Of a stretch of 64,000 bases of DNA, positions 1-11,442 are shown piece after piece (positions within the stretch are counted from its first letter, which is position 1; the number at the start of each line of letters is the position of its first letter). The notes under the pieces were generated by a model. That model had not been told where the DNA came from, did no database searches, and was given only the letters and a program-made list of their open reading frames with translations. Source of the DNA: Ilyonectria destructans (Eukaryota; Ascomycota; Sordariomycetes; Hypocreales; Nectriaceae); the NCBI GenBank assembly GCA_020740775.1, contig JAHEWK010000018.1:1178001-1242000 (forward strand), in the 5' to 3' direction. The position numbers were made by a program, and so were the translations under genes.

Positions 1-360
1 AAAGACGTCGCTCGATTTGTCGATCGTCTTGTCGACGAAGACGAATGGCCGGAGGTCAGCATTGTCAGCGGCTCTGACACCACGCTCAACGAGATGGTGG
101 CTATTGCAGAGACGGTCGCCGGTGGCAAGTTCAACGTTGCCTACGACAATTTGGAAGAGCTTAAAGCAGGCAAAGCTACGATGGTTTCCAAAAGTGATGG
201 TTCTTACAATGGAATGGATCCTGTGATGATCGCTGCCATAGTTGGGACGTCTCTGGCCGAGGGAAAGATCATGCTGCCGAAGAATAGTCGCCTGACGTTC
301 CCGGATATGCGGCCGATGAGCGTCGGGGAATCGATCACTAAGGCTTGGTCGAAAAATTAG
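1..360 (+). CDS. NmrA-like NAD(P)-binding protein, 3' end only
   Basis: Reading frame 1 is open from the first base of the window and stops at 358-360, giving the last 119 residues of a protein that starts outside the window. The tail has the look of NmrA/isoflavone-reductase-type atypical short-chain dehydrogenases: a stretch on conserved serine and threonine (IVSGSDTTLNEMVAIAE), a helix, then a C-terminal segment with 'FPDMRPMSVGESITKAW'. Such proteins bind NAD(P)(H) and act as reductases or as redox sensors of transcription factors; which applies cannot be told from the tail because the Rossmann GxxGxxG motif lies upstream. An ORF starting at 17 in another frame is a shadow. Family assignment is by resemblance only. 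Confidence 0.6.
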   Translation, partial: KDVARFVDRLVDEDEWPEVSIVSGSDTTLNEMVAIAETVAGGKFNVAYDNLEELKAGKATMVSKSDGSYNGMDPVMIAAIVGTSLAEGKIMLPKNSRLTFPDMRPMSVGESITKAWSKN

Positions 361-2388
361 AGTCATCTGTTGTCTATTACTCGGTTGTCTGTCTCCGATG
401 GAGCGGTTAGACATCAATACAACTGTTTTGAAGGAAAACATATCGACCTCTGGATGTTATTATTGTGTTCATTACTAATGAATCTAAGAATTTAAGCATG
501 ATATCTTATGCCCTAAGCTCTATAAATAATTACTCCCTAGTGCTTGTCGAGCTTTTAGAATCTCACATGGGTAGTGAACAAGCTGACGGAAAAGCAGACG
601 GCGGGAGCCGCAATACTTCAGGGCTGACGCGGCTCATCAAGGCGGCGCAGCGACAGTCACGCAAGGGCCGGTCTTCCATAGCCCCATCTCAGATCAATAC
701 GCGTCAACCTGTGTACCCACACGACAGGAGGGAAAGTAAACTTTAACTTCAGGCCGTAGAGCTAACGTATGGTAAGGGGGTTTGTAGGTAAGTAATAACA
801 ACAATATGATAATTGCTATTAAGTTTGGTAGTTTGTTTTGGCAAGGCGATTATCCGAAATCCGATGTTATATCTGCTTGTCTTAGTGAGGAAGGAGTTGA
901 GAGTTACTACTCCTATACTCAATCGAACTTATTACTATATTGCTATAACGCACGGCATATCCCATATCCCTCCGGGCTACCCCTTCTATACCAAACCATA
1001 TATTAAATGCATGTAGGTTATTCCCGCCAGATCTAGGTCCAGGGTATAGAAACATGACCAAAACCATGCAAATGTCCACCCGATATTGCCATTCGAATGG
1101 CCGTCTGTACTAGCATTATGGTGGAGCTAGAATCAGACTTCAGGTGGGCGCTAGAGAAGTTGGATGTAAGCCTAGAATAGACGCTCGGCTCACTACGCCC
1201 TATTGGACAGTATGTTAACGACATCCTAGAAGTGGTCGGCTAAAGGCGAAGCTCGGCCTGGCTGAGTGTAGTGCCGGCTATAATCAGCGGATGCAGCTGC
1301 AATTCAACATTGTCCTTTTCATACTCAATACTTCCTTCGATGGGATCCTGATACTACTTATATCGCGTTTCATCGTGTATTTTACTATTAGCGAGCGCCT
1401 CAATCAGGGCCAGAATGGTCGAACACAGAAGGGCTGTAAGGAGGGGTGAGTGAGGGCAAAGCCTAAGAGAGTGGACGGTATACCCTCACATGACTTTTGC
1501 CTCAAAATGTTTATATGGGCTTACTGATCGACACGGTTTACGGCACACCCTACAAAGACATTCACTACCATTGCCCATCAAGCTGGCCCCCTTTCGATCG
1601 GAGACCCCAAGCCTGTCAGTGGGGATGAGCCGATATTTTTAGGCCACATCCCTCCCGACGAGGAAGGCAAGAGAACAGGCAGATTCGCGGGGTCCTATGA
1701 CTGGACCATGATCGTTGTGCCACGGGCTGGTTCGTTAGGCGTGTACCAATGCTCGGGGGACCTTATCTTACGGTGGGACACTGTAGTTACTACCAACAGG
1801 TAGCGTTTAGCTTTGGTTTTGGCTTTGACTTAACAACTTGGTCCACAACCTTATCATAGCATCATCTTCTTTCTGGAAAATCAACCCATTGTCAATTTAC
1901 GCATCTCCCGCAAGTATCTACTTTCGTTTCTTAAGGCTCTTTGGTTAGAGTTTAGCCTGAAGCTGAGCTGTAGACAGCGCGTGCTCAGCTGCCTATCTTG
2001 GTATGGGATCGACATCCCCACTAACAATACCACTTGCATGTCTACAGCGTTGTAAGACGGATAGATTTATGCTTCCGCAAAGAGCTGTGCTTCTCCGCAA
2101 ACATGGAGCGTCCGTGGGACATACCCAGCCCTCGGGTAAGATTTCGTCGGTGGGCTCGCGGATATATGGTAAAACCAGGGAACGAGGTCCAGCTCGGGGC
2201 TATATTTAGCGCCTTGAGGTCCACAACAAGCGAGGTCTCCCATATAAAGAGACTTGTCTGCGTACAGAGACAACAGGGAATCAGGCAACTGAAAGCTCAA
2301 CCCTTCACCTCCTGCATCTCGTCTCTCCTCCATATTCCATTTTAGAGTGCCATCACTTGCCAAGTTTTCGCACCCCCCTATCTTCAAG
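361..2388. other. Intergenic, no gene recognised
   Basis: About 2 kb between the NmrA-like gene and the secreted protein gene. Only short ORFs on both strands without recognisable protein character. The last 150 bases hold the promoter of the downstream gene. Confidence 0.6.
2243..2248 (+). promoter_or_regulatory. TATA box of the secreted protein gene
   Basis: A TATAAA match lies 141 bases before the ATG at 2389. It is the only strong TATA match close to that start, so it is a reasonable core promoter. No transcript start can be seen. Confidence 0.4.
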
Positions 2389-3606
2389 ATGAAGTTCGCT
2401 TCAACAATCCTAGCCGTGACCACGGCCATATTTGTGCCCGCAACTCCAGTCCTCACCCAGGATCCGACCGACTGCACCAAGAGCAACAAGACGCTGAATG
2501 GCGCCGATTTTGTCTTGACAGAACTGCAAGCTTACAACCTTAATACGCTATCCAGCTACTTCAGCTCCAACGGCAAGAAAGTTACGGTTGCACAGGTGTT
2601 TGAAGATGCCAATCACAAGATGACTGAAGATGGACTCGGGCACAGAATCTGGGAACGCACGCCCGACTTCGACGATCTGACAACAAAGAAGTGGTTTCCT
2701 CAAGGCCTCACCACTACTGCCGATGCTCTGGACACTGGAATCTACGAAGGAAAGGATGGCTTTGTCGTCAGTTGGTATCGGGATGATGATGGCGCTGCTG
2801 GCGCCGTTAGGGTAACATTTGTGAACAAGGTTGACAATACTTACCGGCACCTCCTTTTGGTCGAACCAGATGGCACAGACAACTTCAAAAATGTCCCTTG
2901 CCATGCAGGCGGCATCATCTGGTATGGCGCCACTCTGTGGGTGCTGGATAGCGCGAAAAGCAGCATTCGCGTCTTTGACATGTCCAACATTTGGCAAGTC
3001 GGATCTGGCGACGGTGTTGGCGGGACTCCTAGCGGGGGATACTCGGCAGCCAACTACAAATATGTCATTCCGCAGCTCAGGTTTGTTGTCCCCTTGTTGT
3101 CCTCCCGCTTATCTACCTATTTATTAAATATTCATCCTAGATCATATAAATGGACGTCAGACTTTCCGTTCCGCTTCTCGTTCATGGGTCTAGACCGGAC
3201 ATCTACCCCAGACAGCATCCTGGTTGGCGAATACCAGAAGAACTCTGATGATGTACCCGTCCGCATGGTGCAATGGAACATCAACGCGACAGATCGCCGC
3301 CTCCGGGACTTGGATTCACAAGGACGAGCCAAGGGTATCTGGGCCTACTGTGTCAATATCGACCGCATGCAGGGCGCGGTCCAAGCTAAAGGCAAGATTT
3401 ACATTACCAGAGACAATATCAACGACCCTGGCGATATGTTTGGCTGGGTTCCAGGTCAGGTTGCTTACCAAAATCGGTATTTCACGACGGAAAAGCCGGA
3501 GGACCTGAGTTATGATAAAAGAGGGCCCTGGCTCTATACCGTCACCGAGTTGCCGGGTAGAAGATATATCTCTACCTTTGATCCATCACAGGTTAAATTC
3601 TCCTAA
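2389..3606 (+). CDS. Secreted protein of unknown function
   Basis: The ATG at 2389 is chosen because it begins a clear signal peptide (MKFASTILAVTTAIF, then a small-residue cleavage region ending near TPVLTQ). The frame further upstream has only a GTG at 2347. Exons are 2389-3080 and 3141-3606. The 60 nt intron (donor GTTTGT, acceptor CCTAG) is a multiple of three and has no stop, so a naive translation reads through it with a hydrophobic 20-residue insert. The spliced product is about 385 residues. After the signal peptide come repeated short beta-strand-like blocks with W and G ('HAGGIIWYGATLWVLDSA', 'GDMFGWVPGQVAYQNRYF'), which suggests a beta-propeller-like fold. No enzyme motif is recognised. 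It resembles conserved hypothetical secreted proteins of filamentous fungi. Confidence 0.8.
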   Translation: MKFASTILAVTTAIFVPATPVLTQDPTDCTKSNKTLNGADFVLTELQAYNLNTLSSYFSSNGKKVTVAQVFEDANHKMTEDGLGHRIWERTPDFDDLTTKKWFPQGLTTTADALDTGIYEGKDGFVVSWYRDDDGAAGAVRVTFVNKVDNTYRHLLLVEPDGTDNFKNVPCHAGGIIWYGATLWVLDSAKSSIRVFDMSNIWQVGSGDGVGGTPSGGYSAANYKYVIPQLRFVVPLLSSRLSTYLLNIHPRSYKWTSDFPFRFSFMGLDRTSTPDSILVGEYQKNSDDVPVRMVQWNINATDRRLRDLDSQGRAKGIWAYCVNIDRMQGAVQAKGKIYITRDNINDPGDMFGWVPGQVAYQNRYFTTEKPEDLSYDKRGPWLYTVTELPGRRYISTFDPSQVKFS

Positions 3607-4050
3607 GAAGCGCAGAAAGAAAGGGTATTGAAGTGGAGAACACTAGAAGGAGGCGGGGTGCGGTGGGGTTCAGGTCCGGGTATGGATCAGGATGTATGAG
3701 TGTATGCAGCGGGTAGTTACTGCCTAGTAACGGTTAACAGTACAGGGGCTTCGTACGGGTCGCGTCTGGTAATGGTTGGCAGTTGCAGTGAGTTACGTAG
3801 CCCAGTTGTATTGATTGCTACGGGGGAGCTGAGGTATCTGGCTCGAGGGGGTCTACGGCTGTGTCTATATAGTTGAGGCTGTCCTGAGTCTTAGTGATCC
3901 ACTTGTTGGTATCGGTGGTGAGAGTCGTGGGTGGAGGCTTGACACTTCTTGTCGAAATTGAAAGAATAATTGACAGAAATAGTGGGCATACATTACTGCC
4001 CAACCAAACTGTCTGGCCTGCTTAAGGGGCTGTGGCATGGAGGCAGTCGT

Positions 4051-4225
4051 ATGTAATTGCTGCATATAGCAGAGTACGCTGCGGCTGATCTAGCCATGAA
4101 CTGCTGACCCTGGGGCTCTTGTCGCTGCTAAGCAGTTTCGGTCGACCGAGAAAAAAAGGCGAGGGCGTTGGTGGTTCGCAACTGGCATTTCTTGGGCTCC
4201 AAAAGCATCAACTCATCTGCACCTG
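4051..4225 (+). repeat. Diverged direct repeat, copy A
   Basis: Shares ordered blocks with copy B at 4649-4793: 'atgtaattg', 'catagcagagta' (here 'catatagcagagta'), 'ctgctaagc', 'gtttcgg', 'ccgaga', 'ggcgag', 'ttggtggt', 'tctt' and 'actcatctgca'. Copy A carries about 30 extra bases between 'gctgcgg' and 'ctgctaagc'. Differences are scattered and not restricted to C-to-T or G-to-A changes, so repeat-induced point mutation alone does not explain them. It does not look like a terminal repeat of a known element. Confidence 0.7.
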
Positions 4226-4648
4226 TACGAAATTACGCCTGGTTCCGTCCATATTCCAGAAGTGCAGACGGGCCCACTCAGCTTCGGACGGGGCAGCGTG
4301 ATATAGATGCCGGGAAGCATGATGGCAAAGAGGGCAAAGGGTCATGCGAGATACCACAGCGCCACCAGTCGGATTTCTAACCACTGTTACCGTCGATTCA
4401 CAGCACATACGACCATAGCTCTTAGGAAATACGGGATCCCGTCCGCTCTCCCCTAGTCAAACTGAGAAGCGGCGAATTAGTACTCGGGTCGGTGACGACC
4501 GGGGAATCCTCGCTGTTGTATGTTTTTTTGCCTATTTGAATTTATCTTTTTGGTGATTCTTTGTGGTAAGTGAAAGTATTGAGTAATACCGAGAATGAGA
4601 GAGTGAGAGGCTAGGGCTGGAGGCCCAACCGGCCAGTGAAATCATACC

Positions 4649-4793
4649 ATGTAATTGGTGCACATAGCAGAGTAGGCTGCGGACTCCCGTCCCTGCTAAG
4701 CTGTTTCGGGCCACCGAGATCAACGGCGAGAGCATTGGTGGTCGCAATTGGTACTTCTTGGACTCCCAAAATGCATCGACTCATCTGCAGCCG
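4649..4793 (+). repeat. Diverged direct repeat, copy B
   Basis: Partner of copy A (4051-4225), same orientation, about 600 bases downstream. The matching blocks come in the same order. The sequence between the two copies shows no gene. Confidence 0.7.
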
Positions 4794-5215
4794 CACGACA
4801 GCGCCGCCAACGTGGGTTCAGCGACGCCCCGGGCTGGCTTGCCGCTGGTCGGGGTGGCAGACTTGGCAGAGATGCCCAAGGAACAACGACAATGCCAAGA
4901 GCGGTGGGAGGAGACGATTCAGCGCCGAGATAGTGTTGAACATGCTGGACAGGACCGAAATCGACTGCATTCGACGCACCACGTCGGGCCAATGCCTCAG
5001 AAAACGGTGTCCCGGAGGATGAGCGATTGCCTCCAGGGAGAGAAGCGAGGGTCACTCCCAGGCGAGAGCCAAGATGCCAAGGCCTTGAGTATCAAGCTGG
5101 GCTGGCCCGTTGGAGCATTTATAGGTAGCCTTGGCGGCTTGGCTCAGTAATATCGCGAATTATCTGATATCTGACCGGGGTCGTTTGTAAGGGGTTGAGG
5201 ACGAACCGACAACTC

Positions 5216-5223
5216 CACGTGGG
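5216..5223 (+). promoter_or_regulatory. Candidate Pho4/NUC-1-type site (CACGTGGG)
   Basis: CACGTGGG is the core recognised by the bHLH phosphate regulator (PHO4 of yeast, NUC-1 of Neurospora). It lies about 1.3 kb before the start of the phosphate symporter gene, with a second CACGTG 145 bases downstream. Binding is inference. Confidence 0.35.
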
Positions 5224-5360
5224 GCGATACCCGATATCATTGGCCCACTCTCCCCCGGTCGTCCACGGCCTTGGAGGCTCTCCGTGCGACATCTCGACGA
5301 CATGTCATCGACCCGGGCGAGCTCACTGAAGACTCGACCTTGGCAAGGCGGATCGACGCG

Positions 5361-5366
5361 CACGTG
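5361..5366 (+). promoter_or_regulatory. Second CACGTG box upstream of the phosphate symporter
   Basis: Palindromic CACGTG within the sequence GCGCACGTGTG, about 1.16 kb before the symporter start. It pairs with the site at 5216. Function inferred from family knowledge only. Confidence 0.3.
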
Positions 5367-6522
5367 TGTAAGCTTTAGCATACAACACGGCCGAGAGAGC
5401 AGCGTGCACGCTGTCTTTCTTACATGGTGCGTTTTTCGTACCCCGTACACGTACAAGCTGCTCCATATGGGAAGCCTCGCCGGACTTGGCATCCAGCATG
5501 TTTGTGCCGTTGCTACCACCTTTTGTGTTGCACCGGGCATGATCCACCTTGGTTCGTCGTTGGACTCGTTCATTAATCTTACTCTGACTGCACACGTCCG
5601 GCGGCCACCGTGGTGTTGACGACGCCTAGAGACGCGTTGTTGGCTGTGAGTCTGGGGCCCAGGCCTGCCCCTGGATCATCACACTCCCCTTTTCCCCCGC
5701 TGAAACGCACTCTACTACTACGTACTACACTACTCTCTCGTGTCCTCGAATGGCGCAATTAGCATCCCTCCCGGTGGCGCCCTCGGGTCATCACATCGAC
5801 GCCCAGGCTGTAGTGTACATGTGCATCCAACACACCTCCGCGCACAGCCCAGTCGCTGTCGTGTGAGCACCGTCGATCTCCACGCCAAGGCTCCTTTCAA
5901 CCTGCCTGCTCCCGGAACTCTGCTGCTTCTAGAGACAAAATGTCAGGCTTCCGTCGTCCACTGACCCCTTCCTGTGGGGATGGGAACTCGCGCCCCGTCC
6001 AACAGGCTTGCGCCATGCGAGCACGAGCGATGCCCCGTGTGCCGCAAGAGGTGCCAAGGGGTCGTCGAAGTTGGCGATCCATCTCGTGCCCTCCACTCCC
6101 CATGCTGCCCGAATGGGTTCACCGAGCCCGAACGCCTCTCCCCCCTCAAGGCTCCTTGGCTCCTTGGCTCCGGGCTTACACCTACTATGATTGACTAGGA
6201 GCCATCCCAGCAGGTGCGCCAAGCCCGTCTGCTATCAACGACATCCCCTGTACCATCTACACTTCGGGATGCAGCAACAAGATGGCCCCAGAAGCATAAT
6301 AATAAGCTTGTTTGCCAAGACTCTATTCTCCACCTGCAACGCCAGCTCTGTGGCCGCCCGTTCATATAAGGTCCTGGCTTCATCGTGCCGTCGTAACAGC
6401 TTCTCCTTTCGAAAGCATGCACTCCCCTTCCCTTCATTACCTTCATTTCTAGAAGCCTCTGGTTTCCATCCGAGGGCCACGTATAATAATCTCTGCTGGA
6501 ACGCCCTGCAGCATCCGCTACA

Positions 6523-8545
6523 ATGGTCGTCCTCCACCAGTACGACTACATCTTTGCCATCGGCACTATCTTCGCGTTCCTGGACGCGTGGAACATTGGT
6601 ACGTGCCCACATAAAACACCTGCATCCCGCTGCCGGACGCCACACGCCGGCTTTCCTCAACGGTTATCTGCTATTCGCTCTACAACCGCTATATGCCACT
6701 TACATGTATCAACTTCATGAGCCATCGCCAGCTAACCACCAGTCTTGATCTACAGGTGCCAACGATGTCGCCAACTCCTGGGCCACATCGGTCTCGTCCC
6801 GATCCCTGTCCTACATCCAGGCCATGACGCTCGGTTCGATTCTCGAATTCGCAGGATCCGTCGGTGTCGGTGCCCGAGTCGCCGACACCATCCGAACCAA
6901 GGTCGTCGACATTGACCAGTTCGAGTCCGATCCCGCCCTTCTCATGCTCGGCATGATGTGTGCCATTATTGCTTCCTCCGTCTACCTCACCATCTGCACC
7001 CGAATCGGTCTTCCCGTCTCCACCACCCACTCCATCATGGGTGGTGTCATCGGCATGGGTATCGCTCTTGTTGGCGCTGACGGCATTCACTGGGCCGAGT
7101 TTGACAAGGGAATCAGCTCCGGTGTCGTCTCCGTATTCCTCGCCTGGATCATCGCTCCCGGTCTGTCCGGTGCCTTCGCCGCCATCATCTTCCTCATCAC
7201 CAAGTACGGCGTCATGCTCCGAAGCCAGCCCGTCTGGAAGGGTCTCTTCCTGGTCCCCGTCTACTTCGGCATCACCGCCTCGCTCCTCACCATGCTTATC
7301 GTCTGGAAGGGTGGTGCCATTAAGATCAGCTTCAATGACGCCGAGATCGCTGGCATGATTGTCGGTGTCGGTGCCGCCTGGGCCCTGGTCGTCGCCACCT
7401 TCCTCGTCCCCTGGCTATACCGCCTCATCATCAAGGATGACTGGCAACTTCGCTGGTACCACATCCCCCTGGGACCTCTGCTGCTCAAGCGCCCCGAGCC
7501 CCCTGCCCAGCCTGAGGGCGCCGAGGGCGGTATTCAAAACTTCTACGAGGGTCACCTTACTCGCGAGGAGCTCGACGAGCTCCGACGTGCCGGCCGCAAC
7601 GGCAGCGACGAGTTCGAGCGCGCCGATGACGAGAACAACACCAGCACCGAGACCAAGCAGGTCTCTCGCGACGACTCTGCCGAGCACACTGATCCCGAGC
7701 CCGTCGAGCCCAAGGAGAAGAAGAGCCTTGTCGGCCCCAAACCCGACGGTCCCGTCTACAGCCCTGCCGTGCTCTTCTGGTACCTCAAGTTTGTCTTCCT
7801 CCAAGGTGTCGACCAGGACATTGTCAACCTGCAGAACTCCAAGGGTGTTCTGAGCGGCGATCTCGAGGAGATCCACGCCAACGTTCCCCACTACGACAAC
7901 CGCGCTGAGTACCTCTACACCTTCCTCCAAGTCATGACTGCTGCCACTGCCTCGTTCACCCACGGAGCCAACGATGTCTCCAACGCCATCGGCCCCTATG
8001 CCACCATCTTCCAGATCTGGCACACTGGTGTCCTCAAGGACAGCAAGTCCGATGTCCCTATCTGGATTCTGTAAGCAAACCATAGCCTCTAACCAATATC
8101 GCACGAGTCAATTGCTAACTTTCCGTCACAGCTGCTTCGGTGGTGCCGGTATCGCTCTTGGTATCTGGACTTATGGTTACAACATCATGCGCAACTTGGG
8201 TAACCGCCTGACTCTCCACTCTCCCTCTCGAGGTTTCTCTATGGAATTGGGATCCGCCGTCACTGTCATCCTCGCTACCCGTCTTAGTATGTCCCCCGCA
8301 GCAATTCCAGCCAAATCAATACTTGCTAACCCTCTCGTTCAGAGCTCCCCGTCTCCACCACCCAGTGCATCACCGGTGCTACCGTCGGTGTCGGTCTGTG
8401 CTCCGGCACCTGGCGCGCTATCAACTGGCGCATGGTCGCTTGGATTTACATGGGTTGGTTCATCACCCTCCCCGTCACTGGTATCATCTCCGGCTGCCTC
8501 TGCGGTATCATTGTCAACGCTCCCCGCTGGGGCTACGAGGGTTAA
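6523..8545 (+). CDS. PHO89: Sodium/phosphate symporter (PHO89 / pho-4 type)
   Basis: Plasma-membrane permease of the PiT family, importing phosphate with sodium; Neurospora PHO-4 and yeast PHO89 are the models. Exons are 6523-6598, 6756-8070, 8132-8286 and 8343-8545, giving 582 residues with phases that close exactly. Introns start GTACGT, GTAAGC and GTATGT. The family signature occurs twice as expected for the internal duplication: 'GANDVANSWATSV' is created by the first splice near residue 25, and 'HGANDVSNAIGP' lies in the second half. Both halves also have the 'P(V)STT(Q/H)' loop. Between them is a long acidic hydrophilic loop (roughly residues 230-330). The start ATG is followed directly by the first membrane segment. 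The two upstream CACGTG boxes suggest induction by phosphate starvation. Confidence 0.95.
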
Positions 8546-9230
8546 ACTTCTCCTTCGGAATTTAAGCACTAGCAATGTATCCTATCTTTATTAGAGGGGA
8601 CGGTGGGACCTAGATTGGTTACGCAAACCTGAATATTTCATTTTTACTATTACGCAGAGATCATGGCTTACGAGCTAACTCATGTTTTTAAATGCCTCGA
8701 ACGAGGCGCCTAATGAAAATTACACTAGTGCTCATGTCTGTGATGCATATCTTCTCTCGCGTGACACTGTGTAGGAACTTTTGGCCCCCTCGTGATCTTG
8801 TGCTTCATTCTGTTTCAATAAAGACCTTTACAGACTAACCCGTCGTTTAGATTATCCGCACCTATTTGATAAAGTTTGTCAAAGGTTAGTCAGGTCATTT
8901 GGACGAATCAGCGCTGCAAAAGTTTATAAATTGGTAGCATAGCCACCAAATATTCATTGATCAGACCCATTTTCTTTCAATGGAAACCACATGCGTGAGA
9001 CAGGTTTTGCAGGCTTCCGTGAAAGAGAAACTATTCCTGCGTGTTCAATTCCTCATGGACACTTGTCGCAAGAGGTGTAGGGTAGCTATATTGTCCCTAG
9101 CTTCTCTGCAGGCAGCCTGACTACCTTCTTGATTGTCAGAAACGAGCATATATGTGGTCTGTGATATCAGATTGTCTCTGTTGCTATGCATGCTTGTAGG
9201 TTGTTTTCCGCCTCGCTTTGGGATGTTCTG
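8546..9230. other. Convergent intergenic region
   Basis: Lies between the stops of two convergent genes. An AATAAA at 8817-8822 is a possible polyadenylation signal for the symporter gene. Nothing else recognised. Confidence 0.5.
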
Positions 9231-11442
9231 TCAATCATCATCAACCCAGGATCCAGGCATCCTCCTACCCGGCTGGAGCTTCTTGATACCTTCTGCTTTG
9301 CGAAGCCTTTTAATCCTCCGGCGCTCAAACCTGCTCTCTACAAGATTGCATGCGTACTGGAGCGCTTCTAAGCCTTTCTGGCAACATGTATATTCCTCAA
9401 ACCCCATCCATGACTCCAAGCTGTGACCATATTCAAGAAACCAATTCAAATGCCGTCTGCTCGGTGCTTCAAGGAAAGGAAACTCCTGTTCCAGAATGAC
9501 GAACTTCCACGCTTTGTGGTCTTGTGCTGCTTGCACCTCGCTCCAATCCAACCAGTCGTTATTTGGGCTACCATAGGTTAGATGAGGGAACTCGGCCACA
9601 AGGTCAGGAGTAGAGCATGACTGGTCACACGTCATGACCCAACATGGGAGTTTTCGGCCCTGAAACTCTTGGATGACAAACTGTGGTGTATATAAACCGG
9701 ACCAGTTGAACTTAGCATCTTCGGCCCAACTGGAAGTAAAATGCTCTATCTCAATCGTGAGATACCGCTGAATGTCAACTCCGCACCGATCTAGAAAATG
9801 TACCCAAGACTGAACTATCCACAGCTCATCACTTGGATTGTCTAGGTACTTCATGATGCCTTGAAGTGCTGTCAGTCCGTTGAAGAAATCACCTATTCCA
9901 GCCCATGCTTTGGAGTGAATATCAAATCCATGCCCAATAAGCTCTGTAACAAGGTACACAGATGTCTTTGTATCGAATGCTATTTCTTCGAAATAAACCG
10001 ATGTGATGAAATGCATGACGACGTTGTTCCATACATCGTTTCCAAACAGTATCCAGTTGTCCGAGAAATATCTTTTATAAGCTTCGATACAGTGCTTTGT
10101 GGGATCTGGATGCTCATTCGTCTTTAATAAATAACGGAACTCTGAGGCGGTAAGGGAATCTTTCCGAAAGTCGATATAAACGGGTGCAGCGCACCCCCGG
10201 ATAAAACTACTACCTACATGAGTGTAGGATATAGTTTCTGGGAGATGATTTCTATTTCCGTTGCCTTACATCAGTTCAAGAGAAACGTCACACAGGAGTG
10301 GAATATACAAACCTTTCGAGTACAACCGAATAATGCGGCATCAAGAAATCGGCAATATCGTAGGAATCATGTACGATGGCAAGCTACCGCCATATTTAGT
10401 TATTTGCGTACAGATTAATTATCTCAGTGCGACTAACTCCAAGCAGAGATATCCCATCCCCTGGGTAAAGGTGAGGAGATGCTAGCCTTGTAGCAGGGGT
10501 CAGCGGCCCTTCAGTTAGAAGGGCCTGGAATGCCACAGGATCGTTTCGAGTCATGATCCGCTGAAGTTCCGCATGAAGGTCTCTGAAATCTTCAAGAACC
10601 ATAACGTGGGGGAACTGAATAGAGAATGTTAGGGGGTTGAGAAAACCTCGTTGTATAGACAATTTAATGTAAAGGCGGAGTAAAGGCGAGCTAATTAGCA
10701 ACGTCGATTCTTCCTGGGCCGCCTTGGTGGATTGATTCGACAATTTCTTCCGTCTTGTAACACATTCGAGATAATAGACGGAACCCCACGAATGCCTCCA
10801 AAACTTAACTTCCATGTCTGAAATATACCTAGTTCTCCGAGGCTGTATTATTTGCGGGCTAGACGTACTCTCAATCGTATTCTCCTCGTTAGATGCGTCA
10901 ATGGTGAGAGTGAGAGTGGAGTTCAGCTTCCGTTTGGGAGAAGTCATAAGCATGACGCTTAGAATTATCAGGTTAATATACTTCCTTGAAGGGTACCATA
11001 CTTACAGAATATTACCAGTCATATTGGAGTGTAGGGACGCGAGTGATTGGTCCAGTTCGTTGCTACACTTGCGTAAGGCCCCTCTGTGCTGTAGGAAGAG
11101 GCCCCCCAAAGCACCAAAAGGTTTGATTCTTCTCGTTTGGCTGGCAAATATCATGTTGATCATGTCGTGAAGTCGCAAGACTTTATCGATACAGTCGTGC
11201 ATGATTTTATAAAGCTGCCTAAGGAGAACGACATCCCACGGCCTAGAGGATTCTTCGTAGCCGTTAAAAGCGACCTCTAGAGAGTGAAATATCACTTCGA
11301 TGTTCTCTAGCTTCTCAGAAAGACTGGATAGCTCTTGTGCTGCGGACTTGTAGGCGTTGATCTTCTCACGGATACTTGTCGTCATTTGCACCAGCTGCAA
11401 CCCCAGGCCGACAACGGCGAGGGCGAGTGAAGCGGGATCCAT
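9231..11442 (-). CDS. Protein with fungal STAND-type N-terminal helical domain, no effector domain visible
   Basis: Predicted exons on the minus strand: 11442-11006, 10957-10412 and 10251-9231, giving 667 residues with consistent phases. The first intron (48 nt, GTAAGT to CTAAG) is convincing. The second (160 nt, GTACGC to AATAG) is the best of several choices. The N-terminus, 'MDPASLALAVVGLGLQLVQM' followed by a helical stretch to about residue 140, matches the domain found at the front of many fungal STAND/ankyrin proteins (PigL_N type). The middle and C-terminal parts are rich in aromatic and charged residues, but I see no P-loop, ankyrin, WD or TPR repeats. Such N-terminal domains are thought to take part in signalling or self-recognition. 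The role of this protein is unknown. It converges on the symporter gene. Confidence 0.7.

Larger units (their letters stand above)
3607..6522. other. Long upstream region of the phosphate symporter, no gene recognised
   Basis: About 2.9 kb without a convincing coding region. It contains a pair of diverged repeats (4051-4225 and 4649-4793) and two CACGTG boxes (5216 and 5361). ORFs of 60-185 codons occur on both strands, but they overlap one another and show no family resemblance; the one at 6191-6748 runs through the first exon and intron of the symporter gene and is a shadow. A TATA-like element (CATATAAG) is near 6363. Confidence 0.6.

Noticed and set aside
7415..8104. Long minus-strand ORF of 229 codons inside the phosphate symporter gene
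   Set aside because: Antisense shadow caused by the GC-biased third positions of the real gene.
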